From contig JAODUO010001720.1 of assembly GCA_025642075.2 (NCBI GenBank), forward strand, positions 15,001 to 79,000: 64,000 nucleotides of DNA. The letters run 5' to 3'. This DNA is from Ridgeia piscesae (taxonomy: Eukaryota; Annelida; Polychaeta; Sabellida; Siboglinidae). Of this stretch, positions 13,816 to 26,093 are shown piece after piece; within the stretch, counting starts at the first letter, position 1, and every line of letters starts with the position of its first letter. The position numbers and the translations under genes are program-made. The notes under the pieces are model-generated. The model saw only the letters and a program-made list of their open reading frames with translations, was not told where the DNA came from and ran no database searches.

Positions 13816-14936
13816 CTGACACAGCACGACACAGTCACTGCTTCTTTCATTATTTTTTATGATGTGCCGATGGCTGCGGCCACTTCACGTGATGGGCAAA
13901 CTGTTGCAGCAGTTGACTGGTGCGGCTTCGGATGTGTTGGTTCTGCTCTGGACAGTTGATGTCCGCATTATTCATGGATCTTGTCAAACAAACACTATTG
14001 GTGGATGTTGAGGCCTGGGGGTGGTGGTTCTGTAGGTAGAGCAGCAGGTAGGTGGACTCCTTGCCTGCACTGCAAATCAAACTGCTGTTTGTCTTCATAT
14101 GGCTGCTTTCTGGCGAACATGGCACTGGGTTCTTCAGACGTCAACCCTTGATACAAAACAAACATAATGGTCTTAACTTCCCATATTCCAAAAAATAAAT
14201 CCTGTAAAAAGTTCATGTAATGACTGACCATTATTTGAAACTGGAGATACGGACAGTTGATCATTAAATCGAATGACACACACATAGTGAGCCCAGCAGC
14301 TAGTGTAATAAGCAGGCTAACAGCATAATTGACGAATACCTTGGATCATTTAGAGTCAGCTCTGAATCTTATAAACCTTCCATCCCATCCCTTAACTGCA
14401 TTAAATCAGTAAATCAAAATGTCTTCTTTCTTACCTGTTGCAAAAAATTACTCCCTCACCTAATAATAAAAAATAGTCTACCTAATAAATGTGATCATTA
14501 ATTTCATGAAGATCTACCTAATAACAAGCATGTATAAATAAAATAAGTTAAAAACATAATTCTAAATGAATTACTAGTACATTACCGTACTAGTACATTA
14601 CCGGTGACACTGATACTCTCACACTCACAGCAAAGCCACAGGTTTATGTGAGTCATGATATGTCATTGTTAGAGAGTTCAGTGCATGACAGTGAGTGAGG
14701 CTGAGCCTGCCACAACAGCAAAACAGTCAATAGAGCTAGTATAACTTACCCTATGTCTGGCTGTCATCTCCTTTACGTTCATTCGGGCTGTCAACAATTT
14801 CCCAATCCATGAATTGTCGAGATGGACAGTCAACTGCTGCAACAGTCTTGTCCATCACGTGAAGTGGCCGCTGCCATCGGCACATCACAAAAAATAATGA
14901 AAGAAGCAGTGACTGTGTCGTGCTGTGTCAGAAACA
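13816..14936. mobile_element. 1.1-kb element with ~110-bp terminal inverted repeats
   Basis: The first ~110 bases (from CTGTTTCTGACACAGCACGA) recur as their reverse complement at 14826-14936, ending TCGTGCTGTGTCAGAAACAG, with few mismatches and one small indel. The interior has two short overlapping minus-strand frames (13850-14125 and 13995-14285) that I do not recognise. The shape is that of a non-autonomous DNA transposon or foldback element. Its right end abuts exactly the left end of the next inverted-repeat element. Confidence 0.7.
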
Positions 14937-17900
14937 GGGCATTTCCATGAAAATTGGGAAAATTGTCTGAAATTTTATTCATTGAATTTCAATGGCATAT
15001 TACATGTTTTTGATAGGACATAACTTAAAGTTATAGGAAAGACATTTTTTCAATCATTGCACAATGCTTTATGTGAAAATGCTACATCCAACCATTAGCA
15101 CTGAAATGACAACATTTCACTCATCTGAAATGTAAATAATTAGTACTCCTTTATATCCCTGTTTTCTGTCACTCTCATAGTTAGCTCAGTTGCTGTTATT
15201 TTATAGAGCCTAATGTCTCATGTATTATGACAATAATATTTCTGAGTCTGTTCTATATTTTTTAAGAGATGATTCTACACTGAGGTGGTAATTTTTGCGT
15301 AACGTGAGTCACAAAATTATAGATTTTAAACTTTATACAGCAAGCCTTTGGTAGTGTAAGACTGCCCATTATAAATCTCCTCCTTCTTTTTATACTTTAT
15401 TAAATGACACAAACTATATCCATATCTAGTGAATCTATACTGTGATATTGGACACTGAATATGTGTAACGCGAGTCACGTGTAACGATGTAAGGTATTGT
15501 AACGCGAGTCACAATGCATTTTTCTCCCCTTCTAAGACATATAACAATGTGTTGCAAAAACATAATATTATAAATGACAGTATGAATGTTTTCATTGATG
15601 ATAATTCTACCACCAAAATTTTTTTTTTAAATATATCCCATAAGCCTTTAAATTTCCCATTTTTTATTGTTAATAAATATTATAAAAAAGAATTTGAATC
15701 TGATTTCATCTATCACCAGTGACAACAATTTATTTCCAAACATTATATTGAATAATAAGAAACAATAGATCATACTTATTTTCCATAGAAAAAGAAATTA
15801 ATTAAAAACAAAAGGGTTCAAATTGACTAGTTAGGGTTTCCCCTTGTGTACATTATCCCCACAAAAAATGGAAAAAATTTTTTTGGGCTTTTTGAAAAAA
15901 TGCCCTGGCCAGCAAAAAAACTCATGCATACCAGATTTTCTACTATTCAGATAAATGTGTACATGTTTCATTTCCATTCAGTTTTTACATACTAAAATAT
16001 TTAGTTTTGCTTTGCTAGATAGCAGTAAGTGTAGGAATTATTGAGTAAGATTAATTACATACCTGTATACCAGGTAGGTTACATATCAGCAGGAATTAAT
16101 GAAAGATGTTAAATTGGCAGTGATAATGTTTTTTGTATGAAGTTTAAGATATTTATTGTTGCTCTTAAATAAAACAACATTCAGAATTATGTCTTGTATG
16201 TTTATTCATAAACATTTGACATATTCACTGGAACTAACTTTAGATTTTTTCACAACATTTGAACACAGTCGCTGAAAGACAGTGAAAGAGACATCTGAAG
16301 CTCTGTACTCAAGGTAAATATAAAGATTACTGCAAACAGTAGAATGAAATGAGTACAAAGATCCATGATGCAAAGAAGGCAAGGGAACAAAACCTGTCTT
16401 TGTCTAAACAAAAGAATATGAAGAAAAAGAGGCAAGAGAGTGTGAGGAATTGAGTAGCCAAATGCCGAGCCCTGAAGAAGGCAAGAGTAAGTAACACTGC
16501 CAGTTGGCAAAGGCAACAACAAAAGCAAAGACGATTTTGGATCAGTCACTCCCACCAACTCTGAAAGGGAGGAAAGCTGTATAGCACAGTTCAAATTGAG
16601 GCATCACCCGATCAAGAACAATTTTATCTATGACAAAGCCAGATGAACATGAAGGTGCTATTCCTGTGGTCCACATCAAAGCGGTCAAGTTGTTTTACGC
16701 TAGAGATAACAACATGTTTAGTTGGTTTTTATAATACAATTTGCATGTAAATGGTCTTGCAAAATAATTGTAACGGCAACTTTTATGAAAAACAATCACC
16801 TGATGTATTTCTTTTAAAACAATAATATATTTCTGGATTCAAACCAGTGCCATGTTCAAGTGTGCATTATTTCCTATACAATTATACACTATTTTAGAAG
16901 GTTTATGTATGTTTTTAAATGTAATATTGTGTGTTATCTAAATTACAGACTGAATAATTCATTTTGCTCTAGATAAAATATGCATAATGACTTATCTGTG
17001 ATAATGGATTTCATGAAACGCGAGTCACAGTAACGCGAGTCACACTGATTATCTAATATGTTTGCATGCTATTAACAGAATTTCAAATCACTAATGACAT
17101 TTTTTGAAACCCTATTTATTTGTGTTTCACACAAGTGTATTCATTGTTTGCTATCATTTGGGCATTTCCACATGACTCGCGTTACATATTTTGACCATTC
17201 CATGAACGTTATTTTGACATATCTCTGATAATAATGTATTTTAAAAGTTCAACTTATGCATAGAGGAACTTAAAGGTATAAGGTATTAAATGATACCAAC
17301 AAATAAAAATTTGATTACATAGTATGATTTTTATTTGAATCTAATCTTAGCGTGACTCGCATTACAGCAAACGGAAAATCCAAAAACGTCACTTGATACA
17401 TGACAAGTTTCTCCTCAAAGTATAAATAATAGCAAACAATGAATACCCTTGTGTGAAACACAAATAAATAGGGTTTCAAAAAATGGCATTAGTGATTTGA
17501 AATGTTCTCAATAACATACAAATATATTAGATAATCAGCGTGACTCGCATTACTGTGACTCGCGTTACATGAAATCCATTAACACAGATAAGTCATTATG
17601 CATATTTAGCTTGAGGGAAATCAATTTTTCAGTCTGTAATTTAGGTAACACACAATATTACATTAAAAAAATACATTAACCTTCTAAAATATTGTATAAT
17701 TTTAAAGGAAGTAATGCGCATTTGAACTTGGTGTTTTAATTCCAGAAATATTTCATAGTTTTAAAAGAAATACACAAGGTGATTGTTTTTCATAAAAGTT
17801 GCCTTTACAATTATTTTGCAAGACCACTTACATGCAAGTTTTATTATAAAAACTAACTAAACATGTTATTTCTAGCATAGAACAACTTGACTGCTTCAAT

Positions 17901-19885
17901 GTGGACCACAGGAATAGCACCTTTGTGTTCATCTGGCTTTGTCATAGATAAGATTGTTTTTGATCAGGTGATGCCTCAATTTGAGCTGTGCTGTACAGTT
18001 TTCACATGACAGATTTCCTCCCTTTCAGAGTTGGTGGGATTGACTGATCCAAAACAGTCTCTTTGTTTTTGTTGTTGCTTTTGCCAACTGGCATTGTTAT
18101 TTACTCTTGCCTTTTTCAGGGCTCGACATTTGGCTACTCAATTCCTCACATTCTCTTGCCTCTTTTTCTTGATATTCTTTTGTTTAGACAAAGACAGGTT
18201 CTGTTCCCTTGCCTTCTTTGGATCATGGCTCTTTGTACTCATTTCATTCTGATGTTTGCAGTAATCTTTATATTTACTACAAGGAAAGAGCTTCAGAAGT
18301 CTCTTTCACTCTCTTTCAGCGGCTGTGAATGTCGAGAAAGAACCTGAACTCGGTTCCAGTGAATATGTCAAATGTTTATCAATATACATAAAAGAAATAA
18401 TTATGAATGTTGTCTTATTTAAGAGCAACAATTAATATATTAAACTTCTTATGAAAAACCCATTTTCATCGCCATTTTAACATCTTTCATTAATTCATGC
18501 TGATATTTTCACCTACCTAGGTAAACAGGTAAGAAGATAATCTTACTCAATAATTCCTACACTGACTGCTATCTAGCAAAACAAAACATTTTAATATGTA
18601 AAAACTTAATGGAAATTAAACATGAACACATTTATCTGAATAGTAGAAAAATTGTGTATACGTGAGTCTGGCATGCATTCAGCATATCTCCATGTGTGGG
18701 GATAATGTATGTAGCTAACTAGTTAATTTGAACCCTTTTGTTTGTAATTAATTTATTTTTTAGGAACATAAGTAATTCTTATTATTCAATAATGTTGGAA
18801 AAAAGATTCACTGGTGATAGATGAAATTAGATTCAGAATCCTTTGTTTTTAAAGAAGCATGTAATTTAATAATAAACTGGACCATAAAAGGCTTATGGGA
18901 TATATTAGTAAACAAATTTATTTTCGTGGAAAAATTATCATTAATGAAAACATTAATACTGCAGTCTGTATTATACTTTTGCAACAAATTAATATATGTC
19001 TTAGAATAAGTGAGAAAAATCTAACAAATGCATTGTGACTCGCATTACAATACCTTAGTTTTCGTGACTCGCGTTACATGTGACTTGCATTACACATATT
19101 CAGTGTCCAATATCACAGTATAAATTCACTAGATATGGATATAGTTTGTATCATTTAATAAGCTATAAAAAGAACGAGGAGATTTATAATGGGCAGTCTC
19201 AGACTACCAAAGGCTACTGTATAAAATTAAAAATCTATAATTTTGTGACTCGCGTTACGCAAAAATCACCACCTCAGTGTAGAAGCATATCTTGAAAAAT
19301 GCAGAACAGACTCAGAAATGTTATTGTCATAATACATGAGACTAAGGCTTAAAAATAACAGCAATTGAGCAAACCAAGAAAGTAACAGAAAATAGGGCTA
19401 TAATGGGCCACAAATTATTTACATTTTAGATGAGTGTAATGTTATAATTTCAGTGCTAATGGTTGAGTCTAGCATTTTCACATTGTGCAAATATTGAATT
19501 TTTTTTCTTTCCTATAACTTTAAGTTATATCCTATCAAAAATATGTAATATTCCATTGAAATTCAATGAATAAAATTTCAGACCATTTTCCAAATTTTCG
19601 TGGAAATGCCCATTTGTAGTTTAAGGAGAAACTTGTCATGTATCAAGTGACGTTTTTGTGCTTTCCATTTGCTGTAACGCGAGTCAGGCTATGATTAGAT
19701 ACAAATAAAAATCATACTATGTACCATCGGAGGTAATCAAATTTGTTTATATAATTTAATACCTTATACCATTAACTTCCTCTATGCATAAATTTAACTT
19801 TTTAAATATATTATTATAAGAGATATGTCAAAATAGTGTTCATGGAATGGTCAAAATATGTCACGCGAGTCACCTGGAAATGCCC
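14937..19885. mobile_element. 5-kb compound inverted-repeat (foldback) element
   Basis: The layout is arm A (14937-17168), X (about 17169-17416), A reversed (about 17417-19622) and X reversed (about 19628-19885). A and A-reversed are about 2.2 kb each and clearly homologous. The 11-mer GGGCATTTCCA or its complement TGGAAATGCCC marks four boundaries: 14937, 17168, about 19622 and 19885. The 14-bp motif GTAACGCGAGTCAC and close variants occur about 16 times, in + sense in A and X-reversed and in - sense in A-reversed and X. Both arms carry the same Lys/Arg-rich decayed coding text (16260-16590 on +; 18020-18350 on -). I see no transposase and cannot assign a superfamily. Confidence 0.75.
16260..16600 (+). 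pseudogene. Decayed Lys/Arg-rich coding fragment in the left arm
   Basis: Read on the + strand, this interrupted frame gives a strongly basic text including STKIHDAKKAREQNLSLSKQ and AKCRALKKARVSN. A second copy lies reversed in the other arm at about 18020-18350. It resembles the basic, coiled segments of DNA-binding proteins carried by some transposons, but I cannot name a family. Stops and frameshifts break it, and the hydrophobic frames on the opposite strand are its antisense shadow. Confidence 0.3.
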
Positions 19886-19899
19886 TGAAGCACATTTTT

Positions 19900-22145
19900 C
19901 ATTCTTCGTGCTCACCGAGATCGGCGTATCGGAAAAAACATTCGACAGAAACTGCGCTGCTGTATGTTACAAGTGCCGTCAAAACAACAATGGACAAAAA
20001 ACAAGGAACCATCTTGCTTCTCGTTGATTTCAGTTCCGCCTTCGATACGATCAACCATAACATATTGATTAGGTGGTTACGTTTGCGCTACGGCTTTGTT
20101 GGCAAAGCACTGGACTGGGTGATATCATATCTGAAAGAGAGGACGCAGCGAGTAGTAATTGGTGACCAGTCGTCGAGGACAACTACTCTAACGAGAGGTG
20201 TCCCGCAAGGCTCTGTCCTTGGGCCACTGCTCTTTTCGTCCAACCTATCGGTGACATCATACGAGCCCATGGACTATTCTTCCATCAATATGCCGATGAT
20301 TTACAGGTATATGCTCATTTTGACTTGAACCATTCTGCATTATTGGCTGCAGTTAAGCAAATGGAAGATTGTTTAGATGAGGTAAAGGTCTGGATGGCAC
20401 AGAATTCTATGTTCATGAACGATGGCAAGACACAACATCTTCTGATTGTGCCTAAGTCTGCAGATGCAATCGTGGATAAAAGTGTGATTCGCGTTGGTAT
20501 GGCTTCAATTACGGCTTCGCTGTGTGTTCAGTGTCTTGGTGTTTGCATTGATAGGCACCTTGACATGAAAAAGCAAGTGTCGCAAACTATCAGTGCTTGT
20601 TCTTTCTACCTGCGCAACATTAATCATATTAGCCGCTTTCTTCCCAGACCGACAAAGGAACGCGTTGTCAATGCCATTATCACATCACGTCTTGACTACT
20701 GTAATGCACTCTTATACGGTACGTCTGCAGTTAACATCGCCGTCTACAGTATACATAACACGGCTGCAAGGTTGATTATGCGTAGCCCGCGTAGCGACAG
20801 TGCCACACCCTTGCTACGCGAACTCCACTGGCTGCCCATTGTGTGCAGAGTTGATTTCAAGCTACTTGTATTCACTTACAAAGCCATGCACAATGATGCG
20901 CCAGTGATATTTGTGTGAACTCGTGTGCCCGTATCAACCGACAAGAACACTGCGCTCTGCGAACAATAACATATTAGAAGTGAAGCGTACCCGTACCAAA
21001 GCTGGAGACTGCTCGTTCGCTGTCACTGCTGCGTCCCTATGGAACAATTTACCAACGGTCATTAAGACTTGTGACAATCTCACCAGCTTCAAACGTCTAC
21101 TGAAGACACATTTTTGTTGTATTGCTTATTAGTGTAATTCGACATGAACATTATATCTTATATCTTTTTTTACTAGATTATTTGGTAATATCATTGTCAA
21201 GGATGGACGCAGACGAGTGTTGCCAGTATCAAAGTCTTTTATTGATTAGCCCAAAGAAATGACCCTGCCCGCAGTCAGGCGTCGGGACACAGCACAATGT
21301 TCCGCCACTTGCTTCCTAGCTAGAACCTTTCCTGTCTTTCCAGAAAACAACCCGTTCCCAATTCCTGCAGTGGCGAACGTTCAACCGCGGTAATACAAGT
21401 CACTAACTCTTCCCGCGCAACCCAAACATCCCACTCCCAACCGTACAACCTCGGTCACTCTGCCTGGGCACATCGGCTCATATCCATATAAAATACTCTT
21501 TAGAAGAAGATTAAATATTAAAACGTTATGGTTAAATTGTTCTCTTTTAAATACATATTTTAGTAATACAGGAAAGTGGCTAGTGACAGTTAGAAATATC
21601 AGGGATTACTTTAATTATCGCAGGTTCATCGTCGTAAATAGTCTCACCCCCCTACCGGGGTGATTACATGATTATTATAAGGGATATGGATAACACCAGG
21701 TGGCGTTAGTGAAATGAGTTTAATTCTCATGGCCTGTCCATGACAGTATCAATACATAGTAATACACTTATTTATTTACATTATTGTTATGTAATTATTA
21801 TTATTTTAACAGTTTTAACATATACTAAACTATTTATTACTAATAAATTATACCTATACCGTCAGTTATCAGTATAATTGTAATATAATTATACACTAGA
21901 CCGATTATTATGTATTTTTATGACTAATACGTAATTTATTTATTTAAAAGTGCTACGCTATTTAATACCGTACTAATTTTATTTATTTATATACATATAC
22001 ATATCTTTTTTTACATTTATTTTAAAACACTAGTATTTGTCTTATTGTATACATATATCTTTTTATGTCGTTTAATTGTAATATATTGTGAAAGGCCACG
22101 AACGATTATGGATGTGGCGCTATATAAAATAAATATTATTATTAG
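19900..22145 (+). mobile_element. 5'-truncated non-LTR retrotransposon (LINE, CR1/L2/Jockey-like)
   Basis: This encodes the central and C-terminal part of a LINE reverse transcriptase. SAYRKKHSTETALL begins near 19920, followed by LLVDFSSAFDTINH (aspartate-bearing motif), TRGVPQGSVLGPLLF, the catalytic QYADDLQVY near 20286-20312, the thumb region (SRLDYCNALLYG), LRELHWLPI, and a C-terminal end of FKRLLKTHF with a stop at 21132. At least two frameshifts break it, near 20235-20250 and near 20905-20920, and the endonuclease half is missing, so it is dead. The AT-rich 3' region seems to end with GGCGCTATATAAAATAAATA and an ATT-rich tail at about 22145, typical of LINE 3' ends. The 5' break lies within about 20 bases of the edge of the compound inverted-repeat element. 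Confidence 0.9.
21194..21746 (-). mobile_element. Possible solo LTR inside the LINE 3' region
   Basis: A GC-richer 553-bp block interrupts the AT-rich LINE 3' end. It is flanked on both sides by TATCA (21189-21193 and 21747-21751), as a 5-bp target duplication would be. Read on the minus strand, the ends are (C)TGTCATGG and CCTTGACA(A), close to the TG...CA of LTRs, and AATAAA lies about 50-60 bases before the 3' end. The one extra base at each end and the lack of internal coding sequence leave this tentative. Confidence 0.4.
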
Positions 22146-24341
22146 CTGTTCCAAATATTTCTTTTTAGCAATGTTATAACTTGTTTTAATATGTTACAAC
22201 AGCATAATAGTAATATATGATAACTATACTAACTAAATTCACCAATATGTGAAAATCGACCTTTCCATCCAAAAATACCCATTCGCGCACTTCGAAGCTG
22301 AATTGCCGGCTTCGGCAATCCCGACATATTCCTGATTTTGATGTGTCGGGTCACAAATATCCTCAAAATTTCGAATACAAATCGAATATCGAATCAAATT
22401 CAAATATTCCAGTGGCTTCAAATTCGATTAGAATACTGAACGGTGTCGAGATGTCTTGCCTTGACACGGCGTCATCCTGTGGGAAGGCCGTGCCGGAGTC
22501 ATCAGCATTGACGATTGTAGCCATATACATTGACTCCATACAGCCAAACTTATCCTCACATATCTTATGTACATATGCACACACTAGGTTGTTACAAAAT
22601 AAAATCATTGACATTCCTGCAAAGAATACAATTAAGAAAACAAACTCCCACAAAACTCGACATGATTTATGGCAGCTAAGCGGAGCTCGGCACTTACCGT
22701 ATTATTATATCGGTAATATATCGCAGGCGTCACTAAATAAATGACCTTCACAAATTCCAATTTTATGCTAACCCTAAAGTAACCATAACCCTAACTAAGC
22801 CTAAGATAACTTTAACTAATCCTAAACTTACCCGAAACCCTAACCTTAAACCTTAACCCAACACTGCTAACAAAAGACCCCTCGACACAATACGGATATT
22901 ATTACTGTAAGTTATGGCGATGACACCGTGTTGCCGGCGAGTTTTACACGAGTTTGTTTTGTGAAGTTTATTAGTAAAAAGTAAGGTTAGTGATTTTATT
23001 TAGTAAACTAGTGTGCATATGTATATAAGATATACATGTGAGTAGTTTGGTGGTTGTAGTCTTTTTCATAGTTAAGTCAGAAAGTAAAAGATCACCTGGG
23101 ACAGATTACACAGCGGAGGACATGAAGGAAAATATTCAAGCGATATTCGTTGATGTAGCTGCAAATTTTTGAATTTCGAATAGAATAGTGGGAAAATGTT
23201 CAAATATTCGAAATTTCAAATATGAATAGAACATTTGTCCTAATCTTTAGCTAATACCACTAGTTAGTAAAGGAAACATTAGGTGTAGATCAATGACTAT
23301 AACATTCCTTTTAAAATGTTTTCATTTGTGTTGCAACATTTGTAAGAATACATTAATTAGATAAAACATTTAACCATCCTTGCAAGGCAGAGTAATTGTA
23401 TCGAATACAGCCCTGACTGCAGGACATAATATACACCAGTTAATAGTAATACACATACCCGGTAGACATACCAAACAAATACTGTATTCTGATTCAGAAA
23501 CATTGTATAATTTGTAAGATCACTCCAAAACAAAACAGTTTCTTGAGAGGTAAATGATTTACTAAAATCACTCAAATATATTTGGTTCGGTAACTGGCAC
23601 AGCATATTTTATGATGCCAGTTCGAACCTGGTGTGGTGCATTTTTAAACACTGACACTATTTTTCTTTTCACAAAGTAATATAAACCAAATAAGTTTTGT
23701 ACAATGATGCACTATTAGTAAATGAAAAACAATATATATATATATATATATAATATATACGTGTAGTAATAATTTAGTTGTGACATAAATTAAATACACA
23801 ATTATGATGCTTTCAGTTTTGTTGCAAATAAATATTTACAAACATCATTGTATAAAACTTAGTTGGTTTATATTATTTTGTGAAAGTATAAAAAGTGTCA
23901 AAATTAATGTCAAAAACTCTGCAAGGTATCACCACTGACGACAAAGCAATAATGAACTCTATTACTATTAGTGGTAATATTCCCTGACTGGACATGACTA
24001 AAATAATGTTCCCCATTAATCTGCAATTGTGTAGAACTGTAATTGTCATTACGTATCACTCGGACAGAAAACAGTGCAAAATAAACTAGCTGCAGGAAAT
24101 AGAACTACGAGGTGGCAATTCAGGCACAAGGACAAGGTAGTTTAGAAAAACGGCGGATAACGTAAAGCGCCACATGGTGGATACAAAAAGAAATAAAAAT
24201 CACTCCCTCAAATTATTTAGCATTTAGGCGAGCGATTTATCACTCGCCTGGGTTGTTCAAACATGAAGCACTGTTTTATTGTGACACGATCAAATCGCAT
24301 CACACACAGACACTGATGACTGTGACCGACGAATCAACAAT
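22146..24341. other. AT-rich non-coding stretch with telomere-like text
   Basis: 22765-22865 is a degenerate run of CCTAA-type words (AACCCTAAC, CCTAAACTTACCC), like interstitial telomeric or satellite debris. Short TTCGAATATTTGA-type words occur on both sides, near 22380 and 23170-23225, and a short TA microsatellite lies at about 23733-23760. No gene recognised; the open frames at 22343-22744 are on overlapping strands and lack support. Confidence 0.5.
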
Positions 24342-24411
24342 ATGGCCGAGTGGCTAACAGAAGAGCAAGAATGTGAACTAATTAGAAATTTTAAAGGGTT
24401 AATTCAATCTG
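24342..24411 (+). CDS. Candidate short first exon, unidentified protein
   Basis: An ATG in good context (AACAATATGGCC) opens a 23-codon frame beginning MAEWLTEEQE and containing ELIRNFKGLIQS. A possible splice donor, G|GTATGC, follows at 24412; if not spliced, the frame ends at a stop 7 codons later. The acidic start followed by an amphipathic LIRNFKGLI helix resembles the first helix of death-fold (CARD-like) domains, but this is too short to assign. No downstream exon was found before the prominin gene. Confidence 0.22.
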
Positions 24412-24549
24412 GTATGCCCCTTTCAGAACATTGATCTTCACAACATAGCTTGACGTCAGCGTCGTTTATGTCGGAGTAAAATGAGAATACCTGAGGCATT
24501 TAGGGCGTGCTTTTGTTTGTTCAAAAGTGGTGCTATTTTAGTTTTGTTT

Positions 24550-25600
24550 TCAGAATTCACCACCAGAGGCATGCATGCATGCATGCATGCATTTTGTATC
24601 TAAACCAGAGCTAATACATCTGAGTTGGGGCTCTTTAACACACAGTGCCCTCACATGGATGGGATAAAACTTAAAACATACTAACTGATGAGACGTCCAA
24701 GATTGAGCGAGATCTGTGTGCATTTGGTTCCACTGGGGGAATGCCCCAGCCCAGACTACAACATGTGATTGATAATGTGCATGTGTCGACAACTTTTGTG
24801 GTGTAGTGTGCGCGGTCCACCAAGATTTCTTATTTATTGAACAAAAACATTTGTCATATAGTGTACGCCAGGTTTTATATCGCCTTCTCCGATGAAAATG
24901 ATGCTTGATTACCCAGCAAACACCTTTTACCAGCCACCATTTTTTTTTATCCATTCTTTACAAGTTTTACTAATTTTTTGAAAAGTAGACGTTAACCTAT
25001 TTCCATATGATTGGTGAAAAACATGTTATAGTTTGCATTCAAACAAGCTTAGGACATTTTTGGAATCAAATTTCAACACTTGCTCAATTTAGTTTTGTAA
25101 TGAATTTTACATGCATGTATACAGTGTCGATGGTCTGACGTCTCCCCTTTTACATCTGCGCAATATTAACTTGAACCGGTGTTATGGCTGTTTTCTGCCA
25201 AGCCGGGAAGCAAGGTGTTGTAAAAATGCTGATCTCACAATGCAAAACATGGCTTCTCGTTATGACTGACTGTTTAAAAAAATAAATAACTATGCAGACT
25301 TGTAACATTTAATGACCACCAAGTTGCAAAGGAATAATACAGTTGTCAGTGGGAATAATTTTGTTATTGAGAATGATTTTAGTGATTTGGGAGCAACTGT
25401 TGAACAAGGCTTCTGCAGCAGTTTTTGCCGATAGCTGTGCACATTTTGGAATACCTAATTAAAATATTTCTCAAACCCATCTTTTAATATAGCATTTACA
25501 AATGTTTTACTACATGTTCTAGGCAATACAAATAGAGTAACTAACCAAGACAGTTACTGACCAACAAAATCACAGTTCAAAAGAGATCATCAGCAGAGAA
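24550..25600. other. Non-coding stretch upstream of the prominin gene
   Basis: Contains a short GCATGCAT repeat at about 24570-24591 and no recognisable coding sequence. A promoter may lie here, but I cannot point to a defined element. Confidence 0.4.
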
Positions 25601-25604
25601 AGCT

Positions 25605-25808
25605 GCGGGCCAAGTGAGACACTGGTCAAGTGACCAACGGGCTAGAAGAGCCATAGACTAAGAGAGCCACGGGCCAAGTAGCCACAGGCTAAGTGAGCCA
25701 CAGATCAAGTGATCTACAGGCCAAGTTATCTACAAACCAAGTTATCTACAGACTAAGAGAGCCACAGATCAAGAAATCTACAAGTCAAGTGATCTATGGG
25801 CCAAAAAC
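25605..25808 (+). repeat. Diverged ~18-bp tandem repeat in the presumed 5' UTR
   Basis: About 11 irregular units of the type GCCACAGGCTAAGTGA and GATCTACAGGCCAAGT end directly at the prominin start codon region. Units vary in length and sequence, so the array is old or poorly homogenised. A transcript starting upstream would carry it as 5' UTR. Confidence 0.7.
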
Positions 25809-25816
25809 CATGGGCC

Positions 25817-26093
25817 ATGGCCCATGTTGTGGGCCTACTGATAGGTCTGCTAGTGGTAGATGGCAGGGGATGGACAAAGGAATCTGGGGAAGGAGGCATT
25901 CACTTCCTTCACATGCCTCATTTCGGCTCCAAGAACAACATAGTCGACGAACACAGCAAGATCATCTGGGGAAAGATGACAAATGCCAGACGATACATCA
26001 ACCATATACCACGGGTGACACTCTATGAACAGTTTGTGAGTGACGTCACTCGTGGCTTCATGAACATGATCCGGGGCAGGAAAATGACAGTAG
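25817..26093 (+). CDS. PROM1: Prominin exon 1: signal peptide and N-terminal domain (residues 1-92)
   Basis: The start at 25817 was chosen because GGGCCATGG is a near-ideal initiation context and the next residues, AHVVGLLIGLLVVDG, form a signal peptide. An in-frame ATG at 25796 would add 7 residues in front. The stretch RVTLYEQFVSDVTRGF corresponds to the FELVHIFL-type segment ahead of TM1 in prominins. The donor is TAG|GTAAGT, phase 1. The start codon sits in the middle of an 18-bp perfect palindrome (25809-25826). Confidence 0.75.

Noticed and set aside
16250..18347. Hydrophobic multi-pass-like frames in both arms of the inverted element
   Set aside because: They are the antisense of the Lys/Arg-rich decayed coding text and appear in mirrored positions as expected from the inverted repeat.
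22343..22744. Overlapping frames on both strands (133 codons on plus, 96 on minus)
   Set aside because: No recognisable domain, no splice support, and AT-rich TTCGAATATTTG words nearby suggest mobile-element debris.
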